DNA from: Actinomadura physcomitrii
GTDB taxonomy: Bacteria; Actinomycetota; Actinomycetes; Streptosporangiales; Streptosporangiaceae
Assembly (NCBI RefSeq): GCF_008923205.2
Contig: NZ_WBMS02000003.1
Coordinates: 62,001-126,000 of the forward strand
Reading direction: 5' to 3'
Length of the DNA stretch: 64,000 nt
This document shows positions 55,943 to 64,000 of the stretch, one piece after another (position 1 is the first letter of the stretch; every line of letters begins with the position of its first letter). Both the position numbers and the translations under genes were made by a program. The notes beneath the pieces are model-generated. The model was not told the DNA's origin and ran no database searches. It was given only the letters and a program-made list of their open reading frames with translations.

Positions 55943-56014
55943 ATGAACGCGACGGAGGTACTGGTGGCGAGGCGCCACATCGACCTCCTCCGCGTGTGCA
56001 GCGCGTCCTGTTGA
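55943..56014 (+). CDS. Cysteine-rich leader peptide (23 residues)
   Basis: A 72-base reading frame with a GGGG-type ribosome-binding site encodes a peptide starting MNATEVLVARRHIDLL and ending RVCSASC. The RRHIDLLR core and terminal Cys residues are the hallmark of actinobacterial leader peptides found ahead of sulfur-assimilation and sulfonate-uptake operons. With two Cys near the end, ribosome stalling when cysteinyl-tRNA is short would control the downstream genes. A weak hairpin (CGGCC 56034-56038 with GGCCG 56046-56050) lies between it and the permease gene and may be part of an attenuator. Recognition is from memory of the family, with high confidence in the pattern. Confidence 0.85.
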   Translation: MNATEVLVARRHIDLLRVCSASC

Positions 56015-56138
56015 ACCGCTGATCCGCACATCACGGCCGATGACCGGCCGCCTCTTCTCCTCCACCGCCCGGCAGTGCCGCCGCGACGGATCCCCCCTCT
56101 GCCTTTCCTTCCGCCCACCCCTGTCCTGGAGGTGCCGC

Positions 56139-56987
56139 GTGTCCACCGATCTGCTCGATCCACCCCGCTCCTCACTGCCCGGAGCCGCGGCGCCGACGGC
56201 CGCGGCGCGGTCGGGCGCCGCGGCGCTGTCGCTGCTGCGCCGCGTCCGCAAGGCCGGCGGGCTCGTCGTCGTCCTCGTCCTCTGGGAGGCCGGCGCCCGC
56301 GCGGGCTGGCTCGGCAGCACCACGCCGCCGCTCAGCGACGTCGCCGTCCGCGGCTGGGACATGGCCTCGTCCGGCGAGCTGTTCACCAACCTCGGCGTGT
56401 CGCTGCTGCGGGTGCTGAAGGGACTCGCGATCGGGCTGCCGCTCGGACTCGTGCTCGGCCTGCTCTCCGGACTGTTCCGGATCAGCGAGGACATCATCGA
56501 CGCGCCCGTCCAGGCCGTCCGGATGCTGCCGCACCTGGCGCTCGTGCCGCTGTTCATCATCTGGTTCGGGATCGGCGAGACGTCCAAGGTCGGCCTCATC
56601 GCGGTCGGCGTCGTGTTCCCGCTCTACATCAACGTGTTCCACGGCATCCGCGGCGTGGACGAGCGGCTGGTGGAGTCGGCGCGGACCTGCGGCCTCGGCC
56701 GGCTCGGGCTGGTCCGGAAGGTCGTCCTGCCGGGCGCGCTCCCGCAGATCCTCGTCGGGCTGCGGCTGTCGCTCGGCGTCGCGTGGCTGACCCTCGTCGT
56801 CGTGGAGCAGTCGGCGACCGCCAGCGGCATCGGCTTCCTCATCAACCAGGCCACCCAGTTCATGCAGATGGACACGGTGTTCCTGGTGCTCGTCCTGTAC
56901 GCGGTGCTCGGCGTGTCGACGGACCTGCTGGTCCGGCTGATCGAACGGCGCGCGCTGGCCTGGCGGAAGGGACTGGTGGCGCGGTGA
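56139..56987 (+). CDS. ABC transporter permease, SsuC/TauC type
   Basis: A 282-residue inner-membrane permease of the sulfonate/nitrate/taurine class. TM segments include GGLVVVLVLWEAGARAGWL and LALVPLFIIWFGIGETSKVG; the BPD-transporter loop is VDERLVESARTCGLGRLGL, with the EAA-like Gly near residue 185. SATASGIGFLINQATQFMQ is typical of SsuC. The GTG at 56139 is six bases after GGAGG. The stop overlaps the ATPase start (GTGA). The leader peptide 124 bases upstream predicts control by cysteine supply. Confidence 0.92.
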   Translation: MSTDLLDPPRSSLPGAAAPTAAARSGAAALSLLRRVRKAGGLVVVLVLWEAGARAGWLGSTTPPLSDVAVRGWDMASSGELFTNLGVSLLRVLKGLAIGLPLGLVLGLLSGLFRISEDIIDAPVQAVRMLPHLALVPLFIIWFGIGETSKVGLIAVGVVFPLYINVFHGIRGVDERLVESARTCGLGRLGLVRKVVLPGALPQILVGLRLSLGVAWLTLVVVEQSATASGIGFLINQATQFMQMDTVFLVLVLYAVLGVSTDLLVRLIERRALAWRKGLVAR

Positions 56988-57715
56988 CCGCGGTCCTGCG
57001 GAACGGGGTGCGCGTCCGCGGCCTCCGGCGGGTGTTCGGCGACCGGACGGTCCTGGACGGCGTCGACCTCGACATCGCGCCCGGCGAGTTCGTCGCGCTG
57101 CTCGGCGCGAGCGGGTCCGGTAAGAGCACGCTGCTGCGCGCTCTCGCCAGGCTGGACGGCAGCGGGAGCGGCGCGGTCGACGTCCCCGCCGGGCGCGCCG
57201 TCGTCTACCAGGAGCACCGGCTGCTGCCGTGGAGCCGCGTGTGGTCCAACGTCGTGCTCGGCCTGCGCGGCCGGGACCTGCGCCAACGAGCCGAGGCCGC
57301 GCTCGCCGAGGTCGGGCTGGCGGCGCGCGCCGACGCGTGGCCGCTCACCCTGTCCGGCGGCGAGTCGCAGCGCGTCGCGCTCGCCCGGGCCCTGGTCCGG
57401 ACCCCCGACCTGCTCCTGCTCGACGAGCCGTTCGGGGCGCTGGACGCGCTGACCCGGCTCAACGCGCAGGCGCTCGTCGCCGACCTGTGGGCCGAGCACC
57501 GGCCCGCCGTCCTGCTCGTCACCCACGACGTCGAGGAGGCGCTGCTGCTCGCCGACCGCGCGCTGCTGCTCGCGGGCGGCCGGATCGCGCGGGAGTACAC
57601 CGTCGGCCTGCCGAGGCCGCGGTCCCTGGACGACCCCGAATTCATCGCGCTGCGGCGCGACCTGCTCGACGGCCTCGGAGTGCGGGCCGTCGCCACAGCC
57701 AAGGAGTCTCGATGA
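56984..57715 (+). CDS. ABC transporter ATPase, SsuB/TauB type
   Basis: A 243-residue ATP-binding subunit: Walker A LLGASGSGKSTLLRAL (near residue 41), the Q-loop VYQEHRLLPWSRVWSNV typical of the SsuB/NrtD class, signature LSGGESQRVALARAL, Walker B LLLLDEPFGALDALTR and switch His in LLVTHDVEEALLLADRAL. It powers uptake through the SsuC-type permease and is translationally coupled to genes on both sides (GTGA and ATGA overlaps). Confidence 0.94.
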   Translation: MTAVLRNGVRVRGLRRVFGDRTVLDGVDLDIAPGEFVALLGASGSGKSTLLRALARLDGSGSGAVDVPAGRAVVYQEHRLLPWSRVWSNVVLGLRGRDLRQRAEAALAEVGLAARADAWPLTLSGGESQRVALARALVRTPDLLLLDEPFGALDALTRLNAQALVADLWAEHRPAVLLVTHDVEEALLLADRALLLAGGRIAREYTVGLPRPRSLDDPEFIALRRDLLDGLGVRAVATAKESR

Positions 57716-59286
57716 ACGAACTGACCGCCGACGTCCTCGTCGCGGGCGGAGGACCCGCCGGAGCCTGGGCCGCCGTGAAGGCCGCGGAGGCCGGCGCGCG
57801 CGTCGTCCTCGCCGACAAGGGGTACCTCGGGACGAGCGGAGCGACGGCGTCGGCCGGCACCGGGGTCTGGTACGTCGAGCCGGAACCGGAGGCGCGCGAG
57901 ACCGCGATGGCGAGCCGGGAGGGCCTCGGCGGGCATCTCGCCGACCGGGAGTGGATGGCCCGCGTCCTCGACCAGACGTACGCGAACATGAACGAGCTGG
58001 CCGAGATCTCCAAGTACCCGTTCCCCGTGGGCGAGGACGGCCGGCAGATCCGGCGAGGGCTGCAGGGCCCGGAGTACATGCGGCGGATGCGCGTGCGGGT
58101 GCGCCGCGCCGGGGTCCGTGTCCTCGACCACAGCCCGGTCACCGAGCTGCTGGCGGACGGGTCCGGAGCCGTCGCGGGCGCGGCCGGGTACCACTTGCGC
58201 GACGACCGGCCGTTCAGCGTCCGCGCCGGCGCGGTCGTGCTCGCCACCGGCGGGTGCGCGTTCCTCAGCAAGGCGCTCGGCTGCGACGTCGACACCGGCG
58301 ACGGGGCGCTGTTCGCGGCGGAGGCCGGCGCGGAGCTGTCCGGGATGGAGTTCTCCAACGCCTACGCGATCGCCCCGGCGTTCACGTCGGTGACGAAGAC
58401 GGCGTTCTACTCTTTCGCCACCTTCTACCGGTCGGACGGCAGCGTCCTGGAGGGCGCGGGCAGCCGCCGCGGCCGGTCCGTCATCGCCCGGACCCTGCTC
58501 AGCGAGCCCGTCCTGTGCCGGATCGACCGGGCCACTCCCGAGCAGCAGCGCGCGATGCGGCTCGCGCAGGCGAACTTCTTCCTGCCGTTCGACCGGCAGG
58601 GCATCGACCCGTTCACGGACCTGTTCCCCGTGACGCTCCTCGCCGAGGGGACGGTCCGCGGCACCGGCGGCATCCGGATCGCGGGCGCCGACTGCTCGAC
58701 GACGGTGCCCGGCCTGTTCGCGGCGGGCGACGCCGCCACCCGCGAGCTGATCTGCGGTGGCTTCACCGGCGGCGGCAGCCACAACGCGGCGTGGGCGATG
58801 TCGTCCGGCACCTGGGCCGGGCGGGGAGCCGCGCGCTACGCCGCCGGGCTCGGCGGACGGGCGGCCGCGCGTCCCGTCCGGGCGCTCGGGGAGGCGGGCG
58901 TGCGGCCGTCCGGTCCCGCGGCGGGCGGCCACGCCGAGTACGTCGCCGCCGTCCAGGCGGAGGTGCTGCCTTACGACAAGAATTTGCTGCGCACCGGCGA
59001 CCGCCTCGGCGCGGCGCTGGCGTCGCTCGACGGGACGTGGCGGGAGCTGCGGGGCACGCTCCGCGAGGACGGCGCCGGGGTGGTGCGGGCGCGGTCGGCC
59101 GCGGCCATGGCCGCGCACGCCCGCTGGATGTACAACGCGGCGCTCGCCCGGACCGAGACGCGCGGCATGCACAAGCGGCTGGACCTGCCCGAGCAGGACC
59201 CGGCCCAGCGCCGCCGGCTCGTCACCGGCGGCCTCGACGAGGTGTGGACGCGGCCGGAGACCGGCGCCCTGGCGGTGGCGTCGTGA
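57712..59286 (+). CDS. AprA/fumarate-reductase-like flavoprotein
   Basis: A 524-residue FAD enzyme of the fumarate reductase/adenylylsulfate reductase (AprA) superfamily. The FAD motif is VLVAGGGPAGAWAAVKAAEA (residues about 8-27); LGTSGATASAGTGVWYV follows near 44. AVVLATGGCAFLSKALGC and GDGALFAAEAGAELSGMEFS are near 180-210, RGTGGIRIAGADCSTTVPGL near 317, and LICGGFTGGGSHNAAWAMSS near 348. The C-terminal helical domain has MAAHARWMYNAALARTETRG. The ATG follows AAGGAG and overlaps the ATPase stop; its own stop overlaps the ferredoxin start. In AprAB such a pair interconverts APS and sulfite; here the substrate is probably an imported sulfur compound. That use is an inference. Confidence 0.85.
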   Translation: MNELTADVLVAGGGPAGAWAAVKAAEAGARVVLADKGYLGTSGATASAGTGVWYVEPEPEARETAMASREGLGGHLADREWMARVLDQTYANMNELAEISKYPFPVGEDGRQIRRGLQGPEYMRRMRVRVRRAGVRVLDHSPVTELLADGSGAVAGAAGYHLRDDRPFSVRAGAVVLATGGCAFLSKALGCDVDTGDGALFAAEAGAELSGMEFSNAYAIAPAFTSVTKTAFYSFATFYRSDGSVLEGAGSRRGRSVIARTLLSEPVLCRIDRATPEQQRAMRLAQANFFLPFDRQGIDPFTDLFPVTLLAEGTVRGTGGIRIAGADCSTTVPGLFAAGDAATRELICGGFTGGGSHNAAWAMSSGTWAGRGAARYAAGLGGRAAARPVRALGEAGVRPSGPAAGGHAEYVAAVQAEVLPYDKNLLRTGDRLGAALASLDGTWRELRGTLREDGAGVVRARSAAAMAAHARWMYNAALARTETRGMHKRLDLPEQDPAQRRRLVTGGLDEVWTRPETGALAVAS

Positions 59287-59627
59287 TCGAGATCGTCTCG
59301 CGGGACCGGTGCATCTCCTGCGACAAGTGCATCGCGGTCTGCCCGACCAACGTCTTCGACCGCGGCGAGGACGGGATCCCCGTGCTCGCCCGGCGGGACG
59401 ACTGCCAGACCTGCTTCATGTGCGAGGCGTACTGCCCGGTGGACGCCCTGTTCGTCGACCCGCGCTCGCACCCGCTGCCCGAGCCGCCGGACGAGGCCGC
59501 GCTCGCCGCGGGCGGGCTCCTCGGCAGCTACCGCGAGCGGATCGGCTGGGGCCGCGGGCGCACCCCCGGCGCCCGGTTCGCGGTCGGGCCCTCGCTGGAC
59601 CGCGCGGGCGCGCCCCTCACCTCCTAG
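59283..59627 (+). CDS. Two-cluster 4Fe-4S ferredoxin (AprB-like)
   Basis: A 114-residue electron carrier. Two CxxCxxCxxxCP motifs are visible: CISCDKCIAVCP (residues 10-21) and CQTCFMCEAYCP (residues about 41-52), giving two 4Fe-4S clusters, as in AprB. The C-terminal 60 residues have no Cys and could wrap the flavoprotein, like the AprB tail. The GTG at 59283 overlaps the stop of the flavoprotein, so stoichiometric production is expected. It should link the flavoprotein to the cell's electron carriers. Confidence 0.92.
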   Translation: MIEIVSRDRCISCDKCIAVCPTNVFDRGEDGIPVLARRDDCQTCFMCEAYCPVDALFVDPRSHPLPEPPDEAALAAGGLLGSYRERIGWGRGRTPGARFAVGPSLDRAGAPLTS

Positions 59628-59665
59628 TACGGCGCAACCCTGCGCACCCCCTGAAAGGCGTCAAC

Positions 59666-60637
59666 GTGAGAATTCCCCGGATGCTGGCCGCCGGCCTGCT
59701 CGTCCTCGCCGCGGCGGCGTGCGGCTCGTCCGCGGCCGCCGGCGGCTCCGGGACGCTGCGCGTCGGAGTCATCGGATCGGCCGTCGGCAACAAGCTGACC
59801 CGCGCCGTCGGGTTCCTCGACGAGCGCGGTGAGCTGCTGCCCGCGCTGAAGGCCGCCGGCGTCACCAGGATCAAGGTCGCGACGTTCCAGAACGGCCCCG
59901 ACCTGAACCAGGCGCTCGCCGGCGGCTCCCTCGACATCGGCATGTACGGCGACACCCCCGCGCTCATCGGGCGCGGCCAGGGGCTGCCGACCCGGCTGCT
60001 GTCGCTCAACTCGGTCCGCCTGGACGCGGCGATCGTCGCCAGGAAGAACGGCGGGCCGGCGTCCCTGAAGGATCTGCAGGGCAAGGTGATCGGAGTGCAG
60101 ACCGGCTCCTACATCCACCGCTACCTGCTCGGCGCGCTCCGGCAGGCCGGAGTGAAGCCGAAGCAGATCATCCACATGTACACGCCGGCGATCATCGCGG
60201 CGCTGGAGAAGGGGTCGATCGACGCGGGCGGCCTGGTCTCCGCCGACCAGGTCGCCGAGGAGGCGAAGGGCTACAGGTCGATCGACGTCGCCTCCCGCGA
60301 CCATCCCGACCTGCTCGGCACATCCGTCACCGTCGTGACGGAGAAGTACCTGTCCGGGCACAAGGGCATCGTCAAGGCGTGGCAGCAGGCCGAGACCAAG
60401 GCCTCGCAGGTCGCCAAGGCGAACTGGGCCGCCTACACCGCGTACGTCGCCAAGACCGGCGGGTACGCGCCGCAGGTCACGCTCAAGACGACGCTGAAGG
60501 ACCAGCTGCCCGACGAGCCCTTCCCCGCGGACGGGCTGAAGCTGCTCGACGGCACCAAGACCTTCCTCGTGCAGCAGAAGCTCGTCAAGAAGGACTACAC
60601 GCTCGACTCCTGGCTCGCGCCCGGGGCGAAGGCATGA
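59666..60637 (+). CDS. ABC transporter substrate-binding lipoprotein (SsuA/THI5-like)
   Basis: A 323-residue binding protein. The signal peptide has a hydrophobic MLAAGLLVLAAAACGSS segment with the lipid-anchor Cys at about residue 17. The mature part, TLRVGVIGSAVGNKLTRAVG, then TFQNGPDLNQALAGGSLDIG and KVIGVQTGSYIHRYLLGAL, and EPFPADGLKLLDG near the end, is typical of NMT1/SsuA proteins for sulfonates or similar anions. GTG 59666 follows AAAGG. It lies 38 bases after the ferredoxin gene and completes the transporter. Confidence 0.92.
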   Translation: MRIPRMLAAGLLVLAAAACGSSAAAGGSGTLRVGVIGSAVGNKLTRAVGFLDERGELLPALKAAGVTRIKVATFQNGPDLNQALAGGSLDIGMYGDTPALIGRGQGLPTRLLSLNSVRLDAAIVARKNGGPASLKDLQGKVIGVQTGSYIHRYLLGALRQAGVKPKQIIHMYTPAIIAALEKGSIDAGGLVSADQVAEEAKGYRSIDVASRDHPDLLGTSVTVVTEKYLSGHKGIVKAWQQAETKASQVAKANWAAYTAYVAKTGGYAPQVTLKTTLKDQLPDEPFPADGLKLLDGTKTFLVQQKLVKKDYTLDSWLAPGAKA

Positions 60638-60646
60638 TGCCCGGTC

Positions 60647-60868
60647 TCAGGCGCGCCACCGGTAGATCTGCCCGTCGCGCAGCTCGACGGAGGCGGGCGG
60701 AGCCGGAGCCTGGGCGGCCTCCTCCAGCATCGCGAGGACCTTCGTCCTGCCGCGCAGGGTGCGCCCGTCGGCTCCGGTCCAGTGCAGGTACGGGTGCAGC
60801 AGCGGCCGCGCCGCCTCCCAGTCGCGGGCGGCGAGGGCCGCGTGCGCCTGCCGCACGATCTCGTCCAT
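60647..60868 (-). CDS. Small SnoaL/NTF2-like protein
   Basis: A 73-residue protein: MDEIVRQAHAALAARDWEAA, RPLLHPYLHWTGADGRTLRG, then KVLAMLEEAAQAP and VELRDGQIYRWRA. The pattern resembles the nuclear transport factor 2-like fold, but it is short compared with the usual 110-140 residues, so it may be a compact member or a fragment. It converges with the lipoprotein gene at a 9-base gap. Function unknown. Confidence 0.65.
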   Translation of the reverse strand: MDEIVRQAHAALAARDWEAARPLLHPYLHWTGADGRTLRGRTKVLAMLEEAAQAPAPPASVELRDGQIYRWRA

Positions 60869-60913
60869 GCCGTGATCCTTCCTTCTATGGGCGCCCTGAG
60901 ACTCCGCGTGCGG

Positions 60914-63523
60914 TCAGGATCCGCTGCGGAGGAGGTCGTGGACGGCCTCGCTCATCGTCACCGGATCGACCTCGCCGAGCGGCACGGAGCCCTGCGGCGC
61001 GCGGGCCGGTTCCGGACCCGCCCACAGGGCCGTGATCCGCTGGTCCTCGCCCTCGCCGTACATGTAGTAGCCGAGGCCGGGGCTCAGGCTCGCCACCACG
61101 TACAGGCCGGCCGGGTCGCGGCGGGCGAGCCAGGCGCCGGTGAAGTCGCCGTTGGCGTCGACGGACTCCCAGCGCCCCTGCGAATGCCCCTTCGCCTTGC
61201 CGTAGGGCAGGACGAGCCCCTCCACCCGGGCGAGCCTGTGCGCGGTGCGCTCGGCGTCCGTGAGCCGATGGACGGGCCGCCCGAGCTGCTCGAACGGCTG
61301 CAGGATCTCGTAGTCGGCGAACAGCTCCGCCCAGGCGCCGAGGTCGTCGCCCAGCAGCAGCGGGTGGGCGATGCCGATCCGGGCGTCCGGTGCCGGCGTG
61401 AACGCGTCGTCGTCGATGCCCGCGTAGGTGCGGTCCTCGGCGACGCGGAACGCGGTGCCGCCGTCGGTGATCCACACCAGCCGGCGGACGATGTGCCGCA
61501 GCAGCGGATGGTCGACGAACAGCCGGCGGAAGTCGTCCGGCGTCCAGCTCCGCCGGACGGTCATGGCCTTCTCCAGGCGCTTGATCTCCTGGTCGGCGAT
61601 CGTCCGCAGGTCCTTGCGCAGGCCCGTGAACAGCGCGTGCGCGGCCTGCGCGAGCGCCGGGTCGTCCTTTGGGCCGGGCTTGGGCGCGCTCTTGCGGACC
61701 TTGCCGTTGGCCTCCACGACCAGCGGGACGAGCTGCTGGTCGAAGGTCACCGTGAACCGGCGCGGGCCGTAGTCCAGGACGAGCGTGCCCTGCTCGTCCA
61801 GCCCGAAATCGGGGACGGCGCGGTCGGCGAGGTCGTCCGGTGTGATCCCGCGCGCGGCGGCGATCTCGTCGATCCGCTGCGCCGCCTTGGCCTTGAGCCC
61901 CTTGTACTTGCCGCGGCGCGTCAGCTCGAACAGGTGGGTGAGGGCGACGTCGGAGCCGATCGCGGCCAGCACGTCCAGCGCGGCGACGGCCCGTCCGGTG
62001 CCGCCCTCGCCCGGCCACTGCCTGATCAGCGGCGCGAGCCGCCGCACCGTCGTGTCGTCCCCGATCACGCCGAGCTGCGCCAGCGCCCAGTTGTGCTTGG
62101 ACGGCGCCCCGAGCGCGTACCAGCGCTGGAACACCGCCCAGGAGAACTCCGCCAGCGAATGCCGGTCGCAGAAGCCGCGGACGTCCGCCGCCTCGGGCGC
62201 CTTCTTGGCGAGCAGCGCCAGCAGGCGCCTCGTCGCGTCCTCGGGAAGCGCCCGGTCGCGGCCGCGGGTGAGGACGCGGGGGAGCAGCGCCGGGTCCGCC
62301 CAGTCCGTCTTCGCGCTGCGCGTGGCCCGGCCCGTGAGCGCGGCGGGCAGGTCGTCGCAGTCGGGGACGGCGGGACGCGGCAGCAGATCCTCGGCGGTCC
62401 CCGGCGGGAGCGCCTCCGCGAGTTCCGGCTTCGCGTGCAACAGGCTCCGCACCAGCCCGGCCGCCTGCAGGCTCCGGACCGTCTGTTCCTGCACGAAGGG
62501 CGCGAGCGCCCGGACCGCCTGCACCGGATGCCGCCTCGCCGCTTCCTGCAGCGCGGCCGGCACGCCCTTGATCCCCATGCGGCCGAGCAGTGCGGGGAAG
62601 AGCCGCTCGTCCGCGATCCCGAGCAGCGCTTTTAGTACGAGCGGACGTATCTCGTCGGAGTCCCCGTGGCGGTAGGCGAGGGCGGTCTCGAGCAGCGGGA
62701 GGGCGTCCGCGCCGAGACCGTCGAGCAGCGTCGCGAGCACGTCGGGCACGACGGGGATCCAGCCGAACCGGTCGGCGTGGGCGGCGGTGGACAGCGAGCA
62801 CAGCAGGTGCTCGTGCCCGAGGACGCCCATGCCGGACGGGTCGTCGAGGGTCTCGTCCACCCAGGCCGTCTCGGTCGGCGCCAGGTAGGACGCCGTGGAG
62901 CGCCGCGCCGCGTCGCCGCGGTGCGCCGCCAGCCGCGCGACGGCGTCGCGGTACTCGTCCTCGGGGGCCGCCGCCAGCAGCGCGCGGAGCCGCTTGGCCA
63001 CGGCGTCCTCGGCGATCCACAGGGTGCGGGCGAAGTGGTCGCGGGACGTCGCGCGCCGGATCTCGCCGCGCCATCCCCGCGGCGCGCCGGCGTGGCTGTA
63101 GGCCACGAGGCGGATGACACGGTCGGGGCCGGGCCTCGCCTGCGCCGGCGGCGGGCCGAGCGCGATGGAGGACGCCTCGGTGAGGGCGCACGCGGCGAAC
63201 GCGAGCCCGTGGTCCAGGACCCAGGCGTCCACGAAGGGCGCGCCGCCGAGGCCGTCCAGGTGCTTCACCGCGACGGCGGCGAGGACCGCCGCGCCCGCCG
63301 GGTCGGCCCCGCCGTCCAGCCGCGCGCGCAGCGCCTTGGCGAGGTCGGGGTCGGTGCGCTCGTGCTCCGCCATCTCCTCGGCGATCGCCCGCGCCTCCTG
63401 CTCCCACTCGCGCGCCCGCCGCGCGGCGTCCTCGTCCAGGACGGCCTCAGGCCCGGCGACGCCGCCGTGCCGGGGGTGAAGGTGCTCGCGCCACTCGACC
63501 GGAATGTCCACCGTCTCGCTCAT
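60914..63523 (-). CDS. DUF4132 domain-containing protein
   Basis: A very large 869-residue protein of unknown function. The C-terminal half contains the DUF4132 (MolR-like) domain, recognised by AMTVRRSWTPDDFRRLFVDH, PLLRHIVRRLVWITDGGTAF and YEILQPFEQLGRPVHRLTD. Residues about 250-560 have HEAT-like helical repeats (for example DALPLLETALAYRHGDSDEI). No TM segments or signal peptide are seen, so it is cytoplasmic. The ATG at 63523 gives the best start. Members are often found in actinomycetes, sometimes with WGR domains; no WGR is seen here. Confidence 0.85.
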   Translation of the reverse strand: MSETVDIPVEWREHLHPRHGGVAGPEAVLDEDAARRAREWEQEARAIAEEMAEHERTDPDLAKALRARLDGGADPAGAAVLAAVAVKHLDGLGGAPFVDAWVLDHGLAFAACALTEASSIALGPPPAQARPGPDRVIRLVAYSHAGAPRGWRGEIRRATSRDHFARTLWIAEDAVAKRLRALLAAAPEDEYRDAVARLAAHRGDAARRSTASYLAPTETAWVDETLDDPSGMGVLGHEHLLCSLSTAAHADRFGWIPVVPDVLATLLDGLGADALPLLETALAYRHGDSDEIRPLVLKALLGIADERLFPALLGRMGIKGVPAALQEAARRHPVQAVRALAPFVQEQTVRSLQAAGLVRSLLHAKPELAEALPPGTAEDLLPRPAVPDCDDLPAALTGRATRSAKTDWADPALLPRVLTRGRDRALPEDATRRLLALLAKKAPEAADVRGFCDRHSLAEFSWAVFQRWYALGAPSKHNWALAQLGVIGDDTTVRRLAPLIRQWPGEGGTGRAVAALDVLAAIGSDVALTHLFELTRRGKYKGLKAKAAQRIDEIAAARGITPDDLADRAVPDFGLDEQGTLVLDYGPRRFTVTFDQQLVPLVVEANGKVRKSAPKPGPKDDPALAQAAHALFTGLRKDLRTIADQEIKRLEKAMTVRRSWTPDDFRRLFVDHPLLRHIVRRLVWITDGGTAFRVAEDRTYAGIDDDAFTPAPDARIGIAHPLLLGDDLGAWAELFADYEILQPFEQLGRPVHRLTDAERTAHRLARVEGLVLPYGKAKGHSQGRWESVDANGDFTGAWLARRDPAGLYVVASLSPGLGYYMYGEGEDQRITALWAGPEPARAPQGSVPLGEVDPVTMSEAVHDLLRSGS

Positions 63524-63607
63524 GGCCCCGGAACCTAACGGCTCCCGCCGACACTCGCGCGGAGCCGGTTCGGGCGGCGGCGGATCCCCAGCGGTTAGCA
63601 TCACCGG

Positions 63608-64000
63608 ATGCCGCTGATCGCAGCCGGTCGCTTCCACGCGTACGGGCCGTCCCACTGGGCGGCCCTCGGGCTGTTCGCGATCGGCTGCGCGGTGCTGGTG
63701 GCGCTCGGCCGCGCGCAGCGGACGCCGGGGACGGAGCCCGGCTCCGGGGAGCAGGCGAAGGGCTTCGGCCGGGCTTACGCGCTGGCGGTCCTGTTCGTGA
63801 TGATCGGCACGCAGGCGCACGCCCTGCTGCCCCGGGAGTGGGATCTCGGCGGGTCGCTGCCCCTGCAGTTGTGCGACGTGGCGTGGCTGACCGCGGCCGG
63901 CGCGCTGTGGACGTTCCGCCGCCGCTGGTACGCGCTGACGTACTACTGGGGGCTCACCCTGTCGGTGCAGGGGCTCCTCACGCCGGCGCTCGACGGCGGC
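63608..64000 (+). CDS. TIGR02206 (YwaF-like) family membrane protein, 5' part
   Basis: The first 131 codons of a membrane protein that runs off the right edge. It begins MPLIAAGRFHAYGPSHWAAL, followed by helices with LGLFAIGCAVLVALGRA and LAVLFVMIGTQAHALLP. The diagnostic segment SLPLQLCDVAWLTAAGALWT is near residue 88, and RRRWYALTYYWGLTLSVQGL near 110. The pattern matches the TIGR02206 family of unknown function. The ATG has no strong ribosome-binding site. It is divergent from the DUF4132 gene. Confidence 0.8.
   Translation, partial: MPLIAAGRFHAYGPSHWAALGLFAIGCAVLVALGRAQRTPGTEPGSGEQAKGFGRAYALAVLFVMIGTQAHALLPREWDLGGSLPLQLCDVAWLTAAGALWTFRRRWYALTYYWGLTLSVQGLLTPALDGG

Noticed and set aside
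55943-56014. T-box or classical riboswitch upstream of the sulfur-type operon
   Set aside because: No T-box specifier or antiterminator could be drawn; the leader-peptide explanation fits better.
60885-63407. Second long frame on the same strand as the DUF4132 gene
   Set aside because: Arg/Gly/Pro-rich shifted-frame translation; the DUF4132 frame has recognisable domains.

Overview
The window reads as chromosome from a high-GC actinomycete. GC is very high throughout, GTG starts and 4-base ATGA/GTGA gene overlaps are common, and there are F420-dependent (LLM-class and Ddn-like) enzymes, actinobacterial acyl-CoA/steroid-type catabolic genes, paaABCDE and a BkdR/Lrp-controlled branched-chain dehydrogenase. 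The gene content resembles Actinomadura-like Thermomonosporaceae or mycobacterial relatives, but the genus is an inference. No rRNA, tRNA, CRISPR array, transposase or phage gene was seen.

Layout: 0-5.5 kb is a plus-strand catabolic operon (aldehyde dehydrogenase, hydroxyisobutyrate-dehydrogenase-like, CMD-like, DapB-like, SDR and a 3-ketosteroid-dehydrogenase-like flavoprotein), interrupted at 3.1 kb by an extraordinary poly-G/poly-C inverted repeat. 5.5-11.3 kb holds an HSL esterase, a PucR/CdaR-like regulator, the fused remains of an osmoprotectant ABC transporter, an MBL-fold protein and a flavin monooxygenase. 11.3-15.1 kb is metH behind a clear S-adenosylhomocysteine riboswitch. 15.2-17.5 kb is a membrane protein plus solute-binding lipoprotein with no permease. 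17.5-24.7 kb is a TetR regulator divergent from an acyl-CoA module (FadD, three acyl-CoA dehydrogenases and an APH-fold kinase). 24.7-33.9 kb mixes intact genes (carotenoid-dehydrogenase-like flavoprotein, DUF72, DedA, BlaI, enoyl-CoA hydratase, two SDRs, Ddn-like protein) with at least four genes whose middle has been lost. 33.9-42.4 kb is a lipid/steroid region (APH-like kinase, LLM oxidoreductase, CYP142-like P450, FadD, GntR regulator, hotdog thioesterase, MFS exporter). 42.4-46.4 kb has a lone ctaD and two oxidoreductases. 46.4-55.7 kb carries bkdABC with its Lrp regulator, then paaABCDE with a TetR (PaaR-like) regulator. 55.8-60.6 kb is a probable sulfur-acquisition operon: a 23-residue cysteine-rich leader peptide, SsuCB-type permease and ATPase, an AprA-like flavoprotein, a two-cluster ferredoxin and a lipoprotein. 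The window ends with a small NTF2-like protein, a DUF4132 protein and the start of a TIGR02206-type membrane protein.

How it fits together: most genes activate carboxylic acids as CoA thioesters and beta-oxidise them (two FadDs, three FadEs, ECH, several SDRs), with oxygenases and F420 enzymes preparing the substrates; the paa and bkd modules feed the same pool. AT-rich operator-like sequences stand out against the GC-rich background and suggest local control by TetR, GntR, BlaI, PadR and Lrp proteins.

The observations most worth following are: (i) the leader-peptide-controlled ABC transporter with embedded AprAB-like redox pair; (ii) the kinase/acyl-CoA-dehydrogenase module, which parallels 4-hydroxyacyl-CoA catabolism; (iii) the repeated pattern of genes that keep both ends but lack their middles; and (iv) the long G-run/C-run palindrome, which may be real or an assembly artefact. 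All assignments were made by reading the sequence and from remembered family features; no database search was run.
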